A stretch of 64,000 nt of DNA, taken from Candidatus Poribacteria bacterium. Its GTDB lineage: Bacteria > Poribacteria > WGA-4E > WGA-3G. How positions within the stretch are numbered: the first letter of the stretch is position 1; the number at the start of each line of letters is the position of its first letter. The DNA lies in NCBI GenBank assembly GCA_028824685.1, contig JAPPCZ010000110.1, positions 20,405 to 84,404 of the forward strand. The letters run 5' to 3'. Shown one piece after another: positions 26,650 to 35,641 of the stretch. The position numbers and the translations under genes are program-made. The notes beneath the pieces were generated by a model, which saw only the letters and a list, made by a program, of their open reading frames with translations, made no database searches and had not been told where the DNA came from.

Positions 26650-26680
26650 GTAGGTTGGGTAGAGCATAAGCAAAACCCAA
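26650..26680. repeat. Degenerate half copy of the GTAGGTCGGGTAGAGC repeat
   Basis: GTAGGTTGGGTAGAGCATAA, then GCAAAACCCAA: one unit of the hairpin seen in family A elements, with a weakened stem. Sits in the 26608-26690 gap. Confidence 0.6.
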
Positions 26681-26690
26681 AAACTGACTA

Positions 26691-29318
26691 TTACTTGCGA
26701 ATTAACATTCGTCGCGTTGCCACAAACTTGCCTGCCGTTAACGTATAAAAATAGAGACCACTTGCCACAGACTCACCGAGTGCATTTTTACCATCCCAAT
26801 ACACTGCACGGCTACGATTTACATATCTCCCTGCTTGCTGATGCCCTAAATCTAACTTGCGAATAACTTGCCCATCTATAGCACGAATCGTTATAACAAC
26901 ATCTGCAGGTTTCGCGAGTTGATAAGGTATCCACGTCTCCGGATTAAATGGGTTGGGAAAATTTTCCAAAAGAAGCGTTTTCGTAGGCACCGCAGCACCG
27001 AACAACAAATCAAGCACTGCAATCCCTCTATCCACAACCGTATCAGGCAGCACAGCGTATGCCTCTCGCCAATCCGTACTTGTTAAAATGGATCGCTGCG
27101 TGGCTTGAAGTGATGGCGCGCCTGCAACTGGTGGCATATCTTGTGTTACCAAGATAATATCGTTTATGTCAACGATACCGTCTCTATTCACATCTGGATT
27201 CGGAGAAGGATCTCCCACAATCTTCTCACCGTATCGCACAGCAACGAGCACTAAATCAATTATATTCACAATACCATCATTATTGACATCTGTACCTGTT
27301 GCTTCGCGATGCAATAATTTCGCATTTGCGAGTATAAAATGATCGCATCCATCACCATTAAAAGCATCTGTTACATAGATTGTGAGTGTTTGTGTGTTTT
27401 CAGGAATATCAAATGAAATTGGAATATTCCTTGTTTGCGTGGCTATCAGTATACCCGAATTGTAGATCACTACTCCATCAGCAAGACATATAATTTCTAC
27501 GGAACCTGAACTCGGGCAAGGGTTCGGCATATCAAAATAGGCTTCAAATGTAGCATAATTTCCAATAGAAAGATCGTAAACAAAACGACTCGCAGCATGC
27601 GAATAAAAGAAGTAATCCCAATTATCATAAAAACTGCTAAACCCCTCAAGGGATATAAAACCATTAGGTCTTGGTGGAAGTGTCCCATCGGGTGTTTTCT
27701 CCCATACGCCGCTATTCCAACCAGCCCATTCATTTGTCGGATTTGTCGGAACAAGCGCATCCGGACTGTCATAGGAAAGGGTGATATACGTTTCTGCCCT
27801 GTCTGTATCGGTTGTTTCCGTTTCCGTATCGGTTGTTTCGGTATCAGAGGTATCACTATGAAATAGACGTGCATTTCCGATTACAAAATGATCACAGCGA
27901 CTATCATTGGGGCCATCTGTTATACGGATTGTGAGTGTTTGTGTTCCTGCAGGTACACCAAAAGATATCTGGTGTCTATTTTTTTCTTTCTCTGCGTTGC
28001 CACTTAGCACACCAGAATTGTATATCTCAGTATCATCAGCAAGACATATAACTTCCATAGACGCTACTGGTGGGGCATGCGTACAGGGATTAGCAAGGTA
28101 AAACAAACACTCAAATCGAGTATAATCTTTGCCGCTTATATTATAAACGATACGACTTTCAGCATGTGCATAAAACCAATGCCCCCACACATTAACGTAT
28201 GGATGTGTAATATGAAACTGGGGTTTTTCAGTAACTTGTCCATCAGGTGTTTTCTCCCATATATGCCCTAACCATCCATCCCATTGTGCGTGGGTATTTG
28301 TCGGTACGAGTGAATCAAGACTATTGTAGGAAAGCGTCAAATATGTAAATGTTTCGGTTGTCTCATGTCCCTCAGCCGCCTCAAGTGTCCACCCTTTTGT
28401 CGTGACATTTGCGTTCTGGTCGAACACACGAATCCAGATATTATTGATTTCGGCTGCTGTTGCATCTATCGGCAGCATGAATTCCACCGTTGCGTCTTGT
28501 ATATTATCAAACGTTTTACAATCGGATAAGCTCGATCCTTCATCAGCAACGGATTGCTCGAATTGGACTTGATAAATACCGTCAGGATCACTCACCTTGA
28601 ACCGAACCGTCCAATCTTCTGCATTAGCAGGATATGTCCAAGGCGTTAGCATATCGATTGTAGCAGAAGTGTTTGCAGCGTTTCCCATCTCATTGAAAAA
28701 CGGATTAACGTTCAATGCTACTGCGGCACAAACCGAGAATTCGCTACGTTCAGAGCCGTAAGACATGGTATATAAATCATTACGGAAATCATGTATAAGG
28801 TTGAAGGCATGTCCCAATTCATGTGCTATCAACTGAACACCTCGTTCATCTACCACACAATCTCCTGATGCAGGCACCATCGCGGGACCGCCTTCAAACC
28901 TTGCTACTCCGCAATTTTCCTCAATCTTTTCCGTACTCACATCCACAACGAAAAGATAAATATGTGTATCGGTGTCATACTGTGCCTTTGTTTCTTCATA
29001 TATTTTGTTCAGTGTATCTGTATGATAATGTGCGTCCCCATGCTGCCCCGTAACATGATGCACAACCACTTTCCCGTTCGCGTCGGTTTCAAGCTTGAAC
29101 GTTTTTCTTCCGTATCCGTGTGCTTCCATCTGATCAGCATAATAGGTTTGAACCTTTTTCATCTGCGTGTCAAGTGCAGGTGGTATGTCCCACTGGAACG
29201 GACGGTCTTTTGGAACGAAGTATACAACTTTCACCATGCGTTCGTCCGCTGCTGTAACGGCAAGGGTAAATCCACAGAGTAAGAGTGCTAAAATCAAAAT
29301 TATAGAAGTAATTTTCAT
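26691..29318 (-). CDS. Secreted zinc metalloprotease with two carbohydrate-binding-like modules, dockerin and C-terminal sorting domain
   Basis: 875 residues from the ATG at 29316-29318 (AGAGGA upstream). The 78 in-frame bases before it are repeat-derived (VVGTLRVPS). Signal peptide ITSIILILALLLCGFTLAVT. The protease domain carries HELGH and the third His of HExxHxxxxxH at about residues 166-176. Two homologous beta modules follow (each with TYLTLSYNS or TYITLSYDS, SRIVYNIS or SRFVYDLS, and TQTLTIRITD or TQTLTIYVTD), like NPCBM/galactose-binding folds. Then comes a type I dockerin pair (DVNNDGIVNIIDLVL...DVNRDGIVDINDIIL) and FPNPFNPETWIPYQL with a terminal WDGKNALGESVASGLYFY, a T9SS/Por-like sorting domain. 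Surface degradation of glycoprotein is plausible. Confidence 0.88.
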   Translation of the reverse strand: MKITSIILILALLLCGFTLAVTAADERMVKVVYFVPKDRPFQWDIPPALDTQMKKVQTYYADQMEAHGYGRKTFKLETDANGKVVVHHVTGQHGDAHYHTDTLNKIYEETKAQYDTDTHIYLFVVDVSTEKIEENCGVARFEGGPAMVPASGDCVVDERGVQLIAHELGHAFNLIHDFRNDLYTMSYGSERSEFSVCAAVALNVNPFFNEMGNAANTSATIDMLTPWTYPANAEDWTVRFKVSDPDGIYQVQFEQSVADEGSSLSDCKTFDNIQDATVEFMLPIDATAAEINNIWIRVFDQNANVTTKGWTLEAAEGHETTETFTYLTLSYNSLDSLVPTNTHAQWDGWLGHIWEKTPDGQVTEKPQFHITHPYVNVWGHWFYAHAESRIVYNISGKDYTRFECLFYLANPCTHAPPVASMEVICLADDTEIYNSGVLSGNAEKEKNRHQISFGVPAGTQTLTIRITDGPNDSRCDHFVIGNARLFHSDTSDTETTDTETETTDTDRAETYITLSYDSPDALVPTNPTNEWAGWNSGVWEKTPDGTLPPRPNGFISLEGFSSFYDNWDYFFYSHAASRFVYDLSIGNYATFEAYFDMPNPCPSSGSVEIICLADGVVIYNSGILIATQTRNIPISFDIPENTQTLTIYVTDAFNGDGCDHFILANAKLLHREATGTDVNNDGIVNIIDLVLVAVRYGEKIVGDPSPNPDVNRDGIVDINDIILVTQDMPPVAGAPSLQATQRSILTSTDWREAYAVLPDTVVDRGIAVLDLLFGAAVPTKTLLLENFPNPFNPETWIPYQLAKPADVVITIRAIDGQVIRKLDLGHQQAGRYVNRSRAVYWDGKNALGESVASGLYFYTLTAGKFVATRRMLIRK

Positions 29319-29370
29319 ATAAGGTGTATCCTCTTGGCAAGTAGTCATTGGCAGTTTTGAATTTGCGGAC

Positions 29371-29393
29371 GGCACGCGGAGCGTGCCTACTAC
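29371..29393 (-). repeat. REP-like GTAG hairpin
   Basis: Minus strand: GTAGTAGGCACGC, then TCCGCGTGCC. Lies between the oxidoreductase stop and the metalloprotease start, and is read in frame as VVGTLRVP if the longer protease start is used. Confidence 0.65.
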
Positions 29394-29395
29394 CA

Positions 29396-30418
29396 TTAAG
29401 AGGCATCCATAAACGAATCCAAATCAATACACTCTCCATTGCGGCGTGCGGATTCCCAACCTGCCAAAACAGGTGCTAAAGAGAAAAGTCCATCGTGATA
29501 ATCACTTTGCAATATGCTTACATCGCCCGTTTGCACAGCACGGATAAAAGTTCTATCCTGTTCCAGCCACGGATCAAATTCCTCTGCCTGATAAATCTTC
29601 TCACCGTTTACCTCAATCCTATCGTATCGGTAAATTGTAAGGTGTCCACCTTCATAAAAAACGGTAAACCACGGTTCATCTTTCGGACTTGGACCGGCAG
29701 AAACGAAGCTGAGCGTCATTGTCCCACCGTTGTCAAAGCCGTAATTAAAACTACACGACAGCGGCGTGGCATAATCTGAGCGTTCACAATAGAACGCTTG
29801 TGCACGAACAACGTTCAACCCTGTCATAAATCGGCTATAATCTGTTGCATGAACGCCCCAGTCAAGGGCGCGACCACCAGATTTCTCCATATCAGCCCAC
29901 CACGTTTTAACTTCACTTCCTGCGGCGGCAGGTAGTCCTCCATAACTTTGGAAGCGAACATGCACAACCTTTTTGTCAGCCAAAAATTCACGCGCTTTTT
30001 GAAAAATTGGGCGATATCGTTCGCGGAACCCGACAGTACTGATAACCCCTGCTTGCCGAATTGCTTTGTCAATGCGATTTGCCACCTGCATTGTAATTGC
30101 CTGTGGTTTTTCACTGAAAATGTGTATACCTTTTTCTGCAGCGGTTGCTTCAACATCAGTCCGTACATAAGCAGGCACGATTGAGTATAGCACGTCAAAA
30201 TCTTGCGTCCCAAGCATTTCGTGCGCGCCACCGTTTTCGCTGTGGTAGACATGTGGAATGTTAAAATATTGGGCAGTTTCCTGCGCTGTTTTCACGTTAC
30301 TATCGCACACTGCAACAATATTAACGGAATCCTGCTGTAAAAGGTTCGGAATTCGGGTATTTTTAGCAAAATTACCGCATCCGTAAAAGGCGACGCGAAC
30401 TTTAGAAGCTGTTGACAC
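29396..30418 (-). CDS. Gfo/Idh/MocA family oxidoreductase
   Basis: 340 residues, GTG start (30416-30418) with GGAGA 9 bases upstream. Rossmann start VRVAFYGCGNFAKNTRIPNLL (the usual GxGxxA region is GCGNFA), then the conserved EKPQAI (Lys in place of the canonical EKP catalytic region), FRERYRP and GRALDWGVHATDYSRFM with the active-site His/Asp. NAD(P)-dependent oxidation or epimerisation of a sugar or inositol derivative is the family role. Cytoplasmic, no export signal. Substrate unknown. Confidence 0.87.
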   Translation of the reverse strand: MSTASKVRVAFYGCGNFAKNTRIPNLLQQDSVNIVAVCDSNVKTAQETAQYFNIPHVYHSENGGAHEMLGTQDFDVLYSIVPAYVRTDVEATAAEKGIHIFSEKPQAITMQVANRIDKAIRQAGVISTVGFRERYRPIFQKAREFLADKKVVHVRFQSYGGLPAAAGSEVKTWWADMEKSGGRALDWGVHATDYSRFMTGLNVVRAQAFYCERSDYATPLSCSFNYGFDNGGTMTLSFVSAGPSPKDEPWFTVFYEGGHLTIYRYDRIEVNGEKIYQAEEFDPWLEQDRTFIRAVQTGDVSILQSDYHDGLFSLAPVLAGWESARRNGECIDLDSFMDAS

Positions 30419-30445
30419 AATAAATGTTCTCCAAATCTATTGTAA

Positions 30446-30617
30446 TATGGTAGAGATTAGAATTAACGCTACATTTTTGAACTGTGAACCAACGCAGAAT
30501 GCGCTTTTGGGATTCTGCGGGAGGGAACTCCGATTCCCGACTGCTCCTAAGTTTCTGTCGCGATTCGGAGATCGCTCCTACAGAGGAAATGTAGAATTAT
30601 TTTTATAGTCCACTATA
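30446..30617. mobile_element. MITE-like element, TATAGTG family (IS630/Tc1-like ends), copy 1
   Basis: 172 bp between imperfect inverted repeats: the left TATGGTAGAGATTAG... and the complement of the right TATAGTGGACTATAA... share 22 of 31 positions. Ends carry TA, compatible with TA duplication. The inside holds a fixed-loop hairpin around GCGCTTTTGG and two facing GTAG-type hairpins (30517-30541, 30557-30583). Confidence 0.7.
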
Positions 30618-30642
30618 AATGTAGTCTAATCTGGTCTCATAA

Positions 30643-31536
30643 TTAATTTTCACGCCAAGGTGGAACTGTCCATGTGTTAAACCAATCCCATTTCCAGATA
30701 ACCTGTTTCTCGGGCATTTTAATTTCGTATTCTATGCCAGCAGTAAAAGGCAGGATTTGGGTTTTCTCTCCTATAATTTCACGGATTGACTCAATGAACG
30801 CCATTTCATCAGTGACATTTGGCGGCCAATGCCCTTCTGGTATCGGGTCGGATTTTCGATCAGTGCGGTAATGTGTCGGTATTAAAAAACGGGGTTGGAT
30901 GAGTTCTATCAACTCAATTAGTCTATCTGCAAGCCCTTTGCCAAGTCCGAGTTTCATGTGAATCAGAAAGTCAACCTTGCCGCGCAGATTTGCCAAAGCT
31001 GGATAGGGTTCGTGCAAGTCACCGATGTGTAGGATAGAGACATCCTTTGCAAGGTGTGTAATGAGATAGCCGTTTGTAGGTAAATCAGGCGTCTGGTTCT
31101 CACCACTTTCAATCGTTTCTACGTGAATAGGACCGAGGTCAAGTATCTCTGAACCTTGAAATGCACGTGACATGCCTTGTTTATCGTTGAGATGTTTGGG
31201 ATATAAAGTCTGTACTCTATCGTCAGGGACATACTTGGTTATGGGTAGGTCGCGTGCAAAGGCAGCATCCCCGTATTTCTCATTGATGGGTTGGGCAGGT
31301 GTGATGCAACCGGGATTGACAAATAACTTTTTAAAACGTGTGCCGCAACACAATTTCCGTAAGGTGACAGGGTGGCAATGGTCAAAATGCTCGTGCGAAA
31401 TAAAGATATAATCGTATATCGGTTCGGCATCCGCTAAGTTCTGGTTGAACAGATAGGGATCATAAGCGATATTTACATCGCCCAAAAGTGCGTCAAATGC
31501 ACCGCAACCCCACCATCTCAGAAATATGCTTTCCAT
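30643..31536 (-). CDS. MBL-fold metal-dependent hydrolase (UlaG-like)
   Basis: 297 residues. Metal motif ISHEHFDHCHP (HxHxDH) near residue 50, then HIGDLHEP and the late TPTHYRTD. YDYIFISHEHFDH fits the beta-lactamase-like lactonase branch near UlaG (L-ascorbate-6-phosphate lactonase). No signal peptide. Substrate not determinable. Stands alone; the next gene downstream is the Gfo/Idh oxidoreductase beyond a MITE. Confidence 0.82.
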   Translation of the reverse strand: MESIFLRWWGCGAFDALLGDVNIAYDPYLFNQNLADAEPIYDYIFISHEHFDHCHPVTLRKLCCGTRFKKLFVNPGCITPAQPINEKYGDAAFARDLPITKYVPDDRVQTLYPKHLNDKQGMSRAFQGSEILDLGPIHVETIESGENQTPDLPTNGYLITHLAKDVSILHIGDLHEPYPALANLRGKVDFLIHMKLGLGKGLADRLIELIELIQPRFLIPTHYRTDRKSDPIPEGHWPPNVTDEMAFIESIREIIGEKTQILPFTAGIEYEIKMPEKQVIWKWDWFNTWTVPPWREN

Positions 31537-31611
31537 AAAGGCCTTATCGGAAATCAGGAATTAAAATCTTATTTCCTTGCAAAAGACGCTATGATACCTT
31601 TCATGTATCAA

Positions 31612-31887
31612 TTATCCTGTCCGCGTTATTCGCTCTAACCATTTTTCTCTCTGCTTTCTAACCCATGCTACGCTATCACGCATATCCTCTCTGTCAGCCC
31701 ACATTCCAAAGAAAGATAAATTAGCAAAATCTTCGTTTTCATCATCGGATGTCGTGTTTTGGTTGTCGTCATCAGTGTCAATTGGTTCAATCTGTATGCG
31801 AACCTTCGTTCCTTCAGATAATGACAAAGGTTTAGATAAAACAATACCGCCATTGTTCACCTCGCCCTGTTCTATTATTAAAGCCAT
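31612..31887 (-). CDS. Antitoxin-like protein (AbrB/DUF104-like), orphan
   Basis: 91 residues with AGGAGAGG before the ATG. IEQGEVNNGGIVLSKPLSLSEGTKVRI is a short swapped-hairpin start like the DUF104/AF2212 antitoxin group. After an acidic linker (DTDDDNQNTTSDDENED) comes FFGMWADREDMRDSVAWVRKQREKW, a helix typical of toxin-binding tails. No PIN or other toxin gene is adjacent (the neighbours are a UlaG-like hydrolase and a CRTAC1 gene), so it appears solitary. Confidence 0.65.
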   Translation of the reverse strand: MALIIEQGEVNNGGIVLSKPLSLSEGTKVRIQIEPIDTDDDNQNTTSDDENEDFANLSFFGMWADREDMRDSVAWVRKQREKWLERITRTG

Positions 31888-31918
31888 TTTCCTCTCCTCA
31901 TATTTTATCAGACCAAAT

Positions 31919-33871
31919 TTACTTCATTAACCACATTTTCCGCACACTTTGCGTATTGCCTGCCTTGAACTGATAGAAATAGATTCCACTGGCAACAGTT
32001 TCACCATTAGCGTTTTTCCCATCCCAATGCAACTTCTTTTCACCGTGGGTCTGATATCCAAGTTTAAATTCTCGCACCAATTCACCACTTGGGGCGAAGA
32101 TAGAGAATTTCACATCACTGGATTCAAAGAGTTTATATGGAATCCACGTTTCTGGATTAAACGGGTTAGGATAGTTTTGGAAAACTTCGGCAGTTTTGAT
32201 TTTTCCCCACGTCGTCGCCTGTTTTCCTGTTGGTTCAACCGCTACAACAAACTTTTCTTGTTCCCCTTCAGTAAAAATAAAGGCATGCCCACCAGTGCCG
32301 TATTCGAATTGATAAGTATCGACTATTCCTGATGGCCATGTTAGCGTAATAGAATCAATTTTAGCCCCTGCGATTCCAAACTCAAGCTCTAAACTGTCGC
32401 TACCGAGAAAACCGGTGCCGCAGATTAACTCTTGCGTCTGAACAAAGTTTCCTATTTTGACAGCTACCCGTGTGCCGATGCCGTCGCGATTGCTTTTTGT
32501 GCCGATCAATCTAATTTTGAGACGTTGATTCTTAGCTAAGTTACGCCGAGAGACAGCATTACCCGCATATCTAAGCGGTAAAAGGGTACGTTGAATCTGA
32601 GTTAAGTTCTCTTGAGAAGCGGGTTTACTGATATAAAAGGAAGGATCAAGATCGTTTAGAAGAAGCGTATTGCCAGTGTTATTGACGACAAAGAAATCTA
32701 CATCGCCGTCGTTATCAAAATCCCCAGCGGTTGCACCACGTGCGACAGAATCAACAGTGGCGTTGAATTCATCGGAACGATCGACAAACTTACCGTTTCG
32801 ATTGTTATGATAGAGACGGTTGCGATTGGTTTTTTGTGAATTATCTACATCACCGTTGACAACGTAAAGGTCACGATACCCATCGTTATCAAAGTCAACA
32901 AAGGTGGCGTACCATCCTACACCTACATTTGCCACACCAACTGCTTCAGCAACGTTAGTGAATGTGCCATTACCGTTATTTCTCCAAAGCAGGTCCTCAT
33001 CATAGTTTGTAACGAAAAGGTCAAGGTCAGCATCGTTATCATAATCTCCGACACAAAGCCCCATCGCGCCAGTCGGTTTTCCCCTGATGAGTGTAACAAT
33101 GCCAGACTGCTCTGAAACATCTGCAAAGGTGCCATCCCTATTGTTACGATAAAGTTTATCTGGGCCGTGGTCATTTGCTACGAACAGATCTGCCCAAGTA
33201 TCGCCATTGTAATCGAAGAAGATAGCACCCCATGCAATTCCATCGTCAGCAACGCCAGCTGCCTGTGTTACCTCTTCAAAGGTGCCATCCCCTTTGTTAC
33301 GATACAGTACATTAATTCTTGGAGCAGGTTCAAAAACTAAAAGGGAAGCAGGACGACCCCAGTTCGCAACATAAATATCCAGCCAACCATCGTGGTCATA
33401 ATCAGCAACCGATGCACTGGTGCCGTGCTGCGCATCAGCGACCCCTGCCTCTTCGCTTACATCTGTGAAAGTGCCATCCCCATTGTTCATGAAGAGAAAG
33501 TTTGGTCCCGCACAGGTTACATAAAGATCACGCCAACCGTCATTGTTATAGTCAAACCAAACGCATCCGCGTCCGTTTGGTGTATCTGCAACGCCTGCTT
33601 TTTCTGCAATATCCGTAAATGTTCCATCAACGTTGTTGTGGTAAAGCGCGTTGGGTAAGCCACCATCACCAACAACGAAAATATCAAGCCAGCAGCCATC
33701 ATTATCATAATCTACAGCGGCGGCACCGGGGCCCATCCAAGCCCCGGAATTTTCATCAACTGGAATCTCTCGTTGATGAACCCCTGCCGCTTGACTAACA
33801 TCTGTGAAAGTCTCAGCCAATAGGGGAGAAACGACACAGAAACAGAGAAAAATGATTAAACTGTATCGCAT
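31919..33871 (-). CDS. CRTAC1/ASPIC-UnbV beta-propeller protein with C-terminal sorting domain
   Basis: 650 residues from the ATG at 33869-33871 (GAAGGATGG upstream; longer starts to 33895 lack a ribosome site). Signal peptide MRYSLIIFLCFCVVSPLLAE. Repeated FG-GAP/VCBS units such as AVDYDNDGCWLDIFVVGDGG with calcium-type D-x-D-x-D-G loops, about residues 40-420. The ASPIC/UnbV domain has IGTKSNRDGIGTRV then ITLTWPSGIVDTY. Then TTWGKIKTAEVFQ and NYPNPFNPETWIPYKL with WDGKNANGETVASGIYFY, a sorting domain for surface attachment. Probable secreted glycan- or protein-binding propeller. Confidence 0.9.
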   Translation of the reverse strand: MRYSLIIFLCFCVVSPLLAETFTDVSQAAGVHQREIPVDENSGAWMGPGAAAVDYDNDGCWLDIFVVGDGGLPNALYHNNVDGTFTDIAEKAGVADTPNGRGCVWFDYNNDGWRDLYVTCAGPNFLFMNNGDGTFTDVSEEAGVADAQHGTSASVADYDHDGWLDIYVANWGRPASLLVFEPAPRINVLYRNKGDGTFEEVTQAAGVADDGIAWGAIFFDYNGDTWADLFVANDHGPDKLYRNNRDGTFADVSEQSGIVTLIRGKPTGAMGLCVGDYDNDADLDLFVTNYDEDLLWRNNGNGTFTNVAEAVGVANVGVGWYATFVDFDNDGYRDLYVVNGDVDNSQKTNRNRLYHNNRNGKFVDRSDEFNATVDSVARGATAGDFDNDGDVDFFVVNNTGNTLLLNDLDPSFYISKPASQENLTQIQRTLLPLRYAGNAVSRRNLAKNQRLKIRLIGTKSNRDGIGTRVAVKIGNFVQTQELICGTGFLGSDSLELEFGIAGAKIDSITLTWPSGIVDTYQFEYGTGGHAFIFTEGEQEKFVVAVEPTGKQATTWGKIKTAEVFQNYPNPFNPETWIPYKLFESSDVKFSIFAPSGELVREFKLGYQTHGEKKLHWDGKNANGETVASGIYFYQFKAGNTQSVRKMWLMK

Positions 33872-33891
33872 TACATCTACCATCCTTCGTA

Positions 33892-34683
33892 TCAATATCG
33901 GGTTTTAACTGCACCCCAAGTTGTTGTCGCTTTACCGCCCGGTTCAACAGGAAATGGATTCATATTGTCTCTGAAGTATTCATATTCTACTTCAAGATTG
34001 CCCGCTCCAGCGGCTACACCAGCATAGATGCCAAGCCAAAGTGGGGGATTTAGCTTAAAGTTGCCTTGTCCGATATCCATCCAATCCTCATCTCCCTCTG
34101 CTTTATACCATGCAGTGTAAGTATCACCTTCTTTTTTCAGTCGGAGTGACATTTCAATGTCCCCCCAATCACCAAATCTCCACTGGATATCAGGCGGTCC
34201 CATCCCGGCTTGCCTTGTCTGATACTGGATATGCCCTTTGGCACCAGCATCTCGTCCCCAGAATTTAATTGTCACCCAGTTATTGTCACCAGGACTTTTC
34301 ACAAGAAGCCCGTTGACCCCAGAACTTGTATCCCATTTGGCGTGAAAATGAGTTTCAACATCGAACATATCGGTATCAGTTTCCTGATATAGAAAATGAG
34401 ATGCGTCACCTGCCCATAGATTTCGATTCGGTTCACAGTCAATGTATAGGAAATCCTTACGGGTTTCGCCAACATCCCATTTAGGTGGTTCATTTTGCCA
34501 TTTCCAATCAGGGTTTTTTAATTTACCCCCTTCAAACGGGTCACCAAATGAATCTGCTGCATCTACGCCGCCTACCCAAATCGTTAGCGTGGCAAACAGA
34601 CAAGCGATGATACTATAAGAAAGGATTTTCCCATATACAGGATGGGAATTCTGTAAGTAAGAATTTAAATTTCGAATTTTCAT
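33892..34683 (-). CDS. Secreted LamG-like protein with terminal TTWG motif (copy 1)
   Basis: 263 residues, AGGAGATAAAA before the ATG. Signal segment ILSYSIIACLFATLTIWVGG cut after ADA. Concanavalin-like pattern: GGKLKNPDWKWQNEPPKWD, HFLYQETDTDMFDVETHFHA, GVNGLLVKSPGDNNWVTIKF, YTAWYKAEGDEDWMDIG. This resembles DUF1349-type glycan-binding domains. It ends GGKATTTWGAVKTRY, where the TTWGxxK motif would be followed by a sorting domain in the neighbour 31919-33871. Tandem paralogue of 34826-35584, about 80% alike. Exported; ligand unknown. Confidence 0.75.
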   Translation of the reverse strand: MKIRNLNSYLQNSHPVYGKILSYSIIACLFATLTIWVGGVDAADSFGDPFEGGKLKNPDWKWQNEPPKWDVGETRKDFLYIDCEPNRNLWAGDASHFLYQETDTDMFDVETHFHAKWDTSSGVNGLLVKSPGDNNWVTIKFWGRDAGAKGHIQYQTRQAGMGPPDIQWRFGDWGDIEMSLRLKKEGDTYTAWYKAEGDEDWMDIGQGNFKLNPPLWLGIYAGVAAGAGNLEVEYEYFRDNMNPFPVEPGGKATTTWGAVKTRY

Positions 34684-34744
34684 TTTTATCTCCTACATGA
34701 GATCTAAAATATCTCTGCTATAAACTTCAACAATATGATACCTT

Positions 34745-34765
34745 TGTAAACAAATATTGTTTACA
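34745..34765. promoter_or_regulatory. Perfect 9+3+9 palindrome, operator-like
   Basis: TGTAAACAA-N3-TTGTTTACA, 62 bases upstream of the start of the 34683 gene. Resembles LacI/GalR-type operators (TGTAAAC...GTTTACA). It could control copy 1 of the lectin pair separately from copy 2. Confidence 0.5.
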
Positions 34766-34791
34766 GTTGATTACACTGTTTAGATGCGGAA

Positions 34792-34821
34792 AAGGTGGAC
34801 AAACTCTGGTCTGCCCACCTT
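34792..34821 (-). terminator. Hairpin terminator for the lectin copy 2 gene
   Basis: Minus-strand stem AAGGTGG...CCACCTT followed by TTTTCC, just below the stop at 34826. Partial extra pairing within the loop. Confidence 0.6.
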
Positions 34822-34825
34822 AGAA

Positions 34826-35584
34826 CTAATAACGGGATTTTACCATACCCCACGTTGTTGCTACCTTTCCTTCAGGTTCAACATCAGTGACGTTGATATT
34901 GTCTCTAAAATATTCGTATCCAACCTCTAAGTTACCTGTACCTGAGGCAACACCCGCATAGATACCGAGCCAAAGTGGCGGAGTCAGAGCAAAGGTGCCT
35001 TCTCCGATATCCATCCAATCCTCATCGCCTTCTGCTTTATACCAGGCAGTGTATTTATCGCCTTCTTTTTTAAGTCGGAAGGACAGTTCAATGTCTCCCC
35101 AATCACCAAATCTCCATTGGACATCAGGCGGTCCCATCCCAGCTTGTTTGGTTTGATACTGGATATGCCCTCTGGGACCTGCATCTCGTCCCCAGAATTT
35201 AATAGTAACCCAATTATTGTCAGCAGGGCTTTTCACAAGAAGCCCGTTGACTCCAGAATTGGTATCCCATTTAGCGAAAAAATGGGTTTCAACATCAAAC
35301 ATGTCTGCCTCAGTTTCCTGATACAGAAAATGTGAAGCGTCCGATGCCCAAACATTTCGATTGTTTTCACTATCAATGGTTAGGAACCCTTTTCGGGTTT
35401 CATCAATATCCCATGTGGGTGGTTCGTTTTGCCATTTCCAATTGGGATTTTTCAGTTTGCCACCCTCAAATGTGTCGCCAAACGATTCTGCTGCATCTGC
35501 AGTACCTATCCAAGCAGACATTGATGTGAACAAACACACGATTGCACTATAACAAACAATTTTCCAAAAGTTACGATTTTTCAT
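34826..35584 (-). CDS. Secreted LamG-like protein with terminal TTWG motif (copy 2)
   Basis: 252 residues from the ATG at 35582-35584, with AGGAGG 10 bases upstream (a TTG codon just before is the alternative). Signal segment IVCYSAIVCLFTSMSAWIG ending ADA. Same fold landmarks as copy 1: GGKLKNPNWKWQNEPPTWD, VNGLLVKSPADNNWVTIKFW, and the terminal EGKVATTWGMVKSRY. Lies between a FG-GAP gene and copy 1. The recent duplication is visible because most differences are conservative and the nucleotide sequences remain alignable. Confidence 0.75.
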   Translation of the reverse strand: MKNRNFWKIVCYSAIVCLFTSMSAWIGTADAAESFGDTFEGGKLKNPNWKWQNEPPTWDIDETRKGFLTIDSENNRNVWASDASHFLYQETEADMFDVETHFFAKWDTNSGVNGLLVKSPADNNWVTIKFWGRDAGPRGHIQYQTKQAGMGPPDVQWRFGDWGDIELSFRLKKEGDKYTAWYKAEGDEDWMDIGEGTFALTPPLWLGIYAGVASGTGNLEVGYEYFRDNINVTDVEPEGKVATTWGMVKSRY

Positions 35585-35641
35585 CAATATATATCCTCCT
35601 ACCCTTAATTTTAAGGTTGATTGACGGAATTGTCAAGTCAA

